Under the pieces are notes generated by a model that saw only the letters and a list, made by a program, of their open reading frames with translations, was not told the DNA's origin and ran no database searches. Of a DNA stretch of 64,000 nucleotides, positions 61,915 through 64,000 are shown piece by piece (the first letter of the stretch is position 1; each line of letters starts with the position of its first letter). Source of the stretch: Thermoflexus hugenholtzii JAD2. GTDB lineage: Bacteria; Chloroflexota; Anaerolineae; Thermoflexales; Thermoflexaceae. The DNA lies in contig NZ_FYEK01000035.1 in the NCBI RefSeq assembly GCF_900187885.1, positions 1-64,000 on the forward strand, read 5' to 3'. A program made the position numbers and the translations under genes.

Positions 61915-63081
61915 TCAGGTCAACTCATAGAAGGCCCGATAGGGGAGCAGCGGCACCTCATGGGTCCGGCATGGGATGGAGAGACCCAGCTTGGCGCACA
62001 CGACGTCGACGACCTTCTCAGCCATCGCCCGGGCGGTGGTCATCTTCCCCCCGGTGATGGTCACAAAGCCCTCCACGCCGTCGGCCGCGTGGTCGAAGCA
62101 CTCGAAGGTTCGGGAGAGCTCGCGGCCGTCGGCGGCCACCCCCCGCCGCCCCACCAAGGGCCGGGCCACCGCGAAGACCCCCCGGATCCCTCCTTGGGTG
62201 TAGCCGGGGATGAACCGTTCGGCGCTTGCCAGGAGCAGGCGGACGTGGTCCTCCGGGATCGGGATGAAATCAGGGTCTTCCACCTTCCAGGAGGTGGTTC
62301 CGATGATGGCCGTGCGCCGCTGGGGGACGATGATGTCCCCGTCCCCCGGGAGGTTCAAGCGGTTGATCACCATACGGTTCCAGCGCCGGCCGACGGAGAT
62401 CATCACCCCCGCGGTGGGGACCACGGGCACGTCCACCCCGGCCATCGCCGCGATCCTCCCGGCCCACGGCCCAGCGGCGTTGATCACCACGTCCGCGCCG
62501 ATGGTTCGCTGCTGGCCGGTCCGGCGATCCCGCACCTTCACGCCGGCCACCGTCCGACCCTGGAAGACCATGTCCACCACCTCGGTATAGGTGAGGACGG
62601 TCGCCCCGTTGCGCCGAGCGGTGGCCAGGAAGGAGAGGCAGAAGCGCAACGGCTCGAACACCCCATCGGGGACCTGGATGGCGGCGCGGATGCCGGGGTT
62701 GAGATGGGGCTCCAGGGCCAGGGCCTGCCGCACCGGGATCTCCCGGGCCGGGATGCCGCACTCCTCACAGGCGGCGAGGAACCGCTCCTTGAAGGAGAGG
62801 TCCCCTTCGTCCAGGGCGACAAAGAGTCCATCGTTGAGCTCCAGGGCGTCCGGCATGATCCGGCGCAGGATCATGTTCTCCGCGATGCACTCCCGGGCGG
62901 ACTCGGGGTCTTTCATGGCGTAACGCCCCCCGGAGTGGAGCAGACAGTGATTCCGCCCCGAGGTCCCGGAGGCCACTTCCCCGCGCTCCACCACCGTCAC
63001 CCGGAAGCCCCGGAGGGCCAGGTCGTGGGCGGTGGCCGCCCCGGTGGATCCGGCGCCGATCACCACCACGTGATAAGCCAT
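61915..63081 (-). CDS. FAD-dependent glycerol-3-phosphate dehydrogenase, GlpA type (short form)
   Basis: 388 residues. The dinucleotide motif VVVIGAGSTGAATAHDL starts the chain. GTSGRNHCLLHSGGRYA, DPESARECIAENMILRRI and LEPHLNPGIRAAIQVPDGVFEP are GlpA-like signatures. It oxidises glycerol-3-phosphate to dihydroxyacetone phosphate. E. coli GlpA continues for ~150 residues with a Cys-rich BFD-like domain; this protein stops before it. There is no GlpB or GlpC gene next door; instead SdhB-, SdhC- and SdhD-type genes follow directly. GGGAGGA precedes the ATG. It lies behind a terminator that separates it from glpK. Confidence 0.9.
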   Translation of the reverse strand: MAYHVVVIGAGSTGAATAHDLALRGFRVTVVERGEVASGTSGRNHCLLHSGGRYAMKDPESARECIAENMILRRIMPDALELNDGLFVALDEGDLSFKERFLAACEECGIPAREIPVRQALALEPHLNPGIRAAIQVPDGVFEPLRFCLSFLATARRNGATVLTYTEVVDMVFQGRTVAGVKVRDRRTGQQRTIGADVVINAAGPWAGRIAAMAGVDVPVVPTAGVMISVGRRWNRMVINRLNLPGDGDIIVPQRRTAIIGTTSWKVEDPDFIPIPEDHVRLLLASAERFIPGYTQGGIRGVFAVARPLVGRRGVAADGRELSRTFECFDHAADGVEGFVTITGGKMTTARAMAEKVVDVVCAKLGLSIPCRTHEVPLLPYRAFYELT

Positions 63082-63101
63082 CCGGTGTTCCTCCCTTGGC
63101 G

Positions 63102-63141
63102 AAAAGGGGCCGGGCAGGCATCCCCGGCCTCGCCCGGCCCC
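63102..63141 (-). terminator. Intrinsic terminator between glpK and the GlpA-type gene
   Basis: A perfect 10-bp GC stem (63106-63115 with 63132-63141) is followed on the minus strand by TTTT (63105-63102). It lies 25 nt after the glpK stop. It would end or reduce glpK transcripts, so the downstream operon may have its own expression level through partial read-through. Confidence 0.75.
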
Positions 63142-63166
63142 CTGGGTTCACCGGAGTCCGGGCTCC

Positions 63167-64000
63167 TTAGAACTCCACCCATCCGAAGGAGCGCTCCACC
63201 GCCTTCTTCCATCCAGCGTAGAGCTTCTCCCGGGTCTCCGGATCCATCTTCGGCAACCAGCGCTTATCCTCCTTCCAGTATTGACGGATCTGCTCCGGGC
63301 CGCTCCAGAAGCCCACGGCCATCCCGGCGGCGTAGGCCGCGCCCAGGGAGGTGGTTTCCTGGATCACCGGCCGCACCACCGGCACCCCCAGGATGTCAGC
63401 CTGGAACTGCATCAGCAGCTCGTTGCGCACCATCCCCCCGTCCACGCGCAGCTCGGCCAGATGGATCCCGGAGTCCGCATACATGGCGTCGAACACGTCC
63501 CGGGTCTGGTAAGCCGTGGCCTCCAGGACGGCGCGGGCCAGGTGGCCCTTGTTGATGTAGCGGGTGAGCCCCACGATCACGCCCCGGGCGTCCAACCGCC
63601 AGTAGGGGGCGAAGGCGCCGGAGAAGAAGGGCACGAAGTAGATGCCCCCGTTGTCCTCCACCGTGCGGGCCAGGTCCTCCACCTCCGCGGAGGTCTTGAT
63701 CAGGCCCAGGTTGTCCCGCAGCCACTGGACCAGAGCGCCGGTGATGGCGATGGAGCCTTCCAGGGCGTAGATGCAGGGGCCGTCCCCGAATTGATAGGCC
63801 ACGGTGGTCAGCAGGCCGCTCTTGGAAGGGACGATGTTCGTGCCGGTGTTGAGAAGGAGGAAACAGCCGGTGCCGTAAGTGTTCTTGGCCATCCCGACAT
63901 CCAGGCCGGCCTGGCCGACCAGAGCCGCCTGCTGATCCCCCAGGTCCCCGCACACCGGCACCTCCGCCCCGAACAGCCCGCTCTTCGGCGTCTTCCCGTA
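63167..64000 (-). CDS. glpK: Glycerol kinase, C-terminal part (5' end beyond window edge)
   Basis: 278 codons are visible and the frame is open to the window edge. [52 protein letters not shown] and [17 protein letters not shown] are GlpK signatures of the FGGY kinase fold. It phosphorylates glycerol to glycerol-3-phosphate, the substrate of the dehydrogenase encoded downstream. The loop before GAEVPVCGD reads KSGLF, without the His that HPr phosphorylates in Firmicutes glycerol kinases. The N-terminal half lies outside this window. Confidence 0.96.
   Translation of the reverse strand, partial: YGKTPKSGLFGAEVPVCGDLGDQQAALVGQAGLDVGMAKNTYGTGCFLLLNTGTNIVPSKSGLLTTVAYQFGDGPCIYALEGSIAITGALVQWLRDNLGLIKTSAEVEDLARTVEDNGGIYFVPFFSGAFAPYWRLDARGVIVGLTRYINKGHLARAVLEATAYQTRDVFDAMYADSGIHLAELRVDGGMVRNELLMQFQADILGVPVVRPVIQETTSLGAAYAAGMAVGFWSGPEQIRQYWKEDKRWLPKMDPETREKLYAGWKKAVERSFGWVEF

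Overview
This window is a strongly GC-rich bacterial chromosome segment with tightly packed, co-directional gene blocks. The gene complement fits a Chloroflexota bacterium, plausibly a thermophile related to Thermoflexus. The reasons are a coproporphyrin-type heme pathway (HemY-HemH-HemQ), a CruF-like carotenoid gene, secreted proteins ending in a YLPLV-type tail, ETGHT-repeat exported proteins and very large TPR/SARP proteins. The phylum assignment is inference from family resemblance, not from a search. No rRNA, tRNA, CRISPR array, transposase or phage gene was seen.

Layout. 1-287 is the end of rplL. 362-8340 holds a clan GH-A glycosidase, an AlaX-type editing protein, a deazaflavin-type oxidoreductase, recG, coaD, a coiled-coil protein, rdgB and a cruF-like gene. 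8353-11805 is a large SARP/AAA/TPR regulator. 11828-12539 is a frameshifted Uma2 gene. 12712-17026 is a giant secreted subtilase whose signal peptide lies out of frame with its body. 17100-17550 is non-coding and repeat-bearing. 17551-24902 holds an orphan histidine kinase with a membrane partner, PEP carboxylase and adenine deaminase.

25134-35670 is a complete heme operon, hemA-C-D-B-hemQ-radical SAM-hemL-E-Y-H, running from glutamyl-tRNA to heme by the coproporphyrin route. It starts at a recognisable promoter whose -35 box is overlapped by a 22-bp perfect palindrome. 35681-37092 holds a TPR lipoprotein and a metallo-hydrolase. 37173-41753 is a pyrimidine operon, pyrC-pyrB-pyrFE fusion-pyrD, preceded by a strong intrinsic terminator 19 nt before the pyrC start, which is the arrangement expected of an attenuator.

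42085-53108 holds an M24 peptidase, a parvulin lipoprotein, a phosphodiesterase-like protein, a site-2 protease, gltX, ybbR/cdaR, the c-di-AMP synthase gene and a long TPR protein. 53226-56777 holds an archaeal/eukaryotic-type proS, a class II aldolase-domain protein and an exported ETGHT-repeat protein.

56806-64000 is a glycerol/dihydroxyacetone region on the minus strand. After glpK (cut by the window edge) and a terminator, one compact gene string encodes a short GlpA-type glycerol-3-phosphate dehydrogenase, an SdhB/FrdB-type iron-sulfur protein, two SdhC/SdhD-type heme-b anchors, a methyltransferase, a DJ-1/PfpI protein, DhaM, HPr and enzyme I. No SdhA is present: a GlpA-type flavoprotein occupies its place. 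This suggests a hybrid glycerol-3-phosphate:quinone oxidoreductase on a succinate-dehydrogenase chassis, and it is the most novel-looking system in the window.
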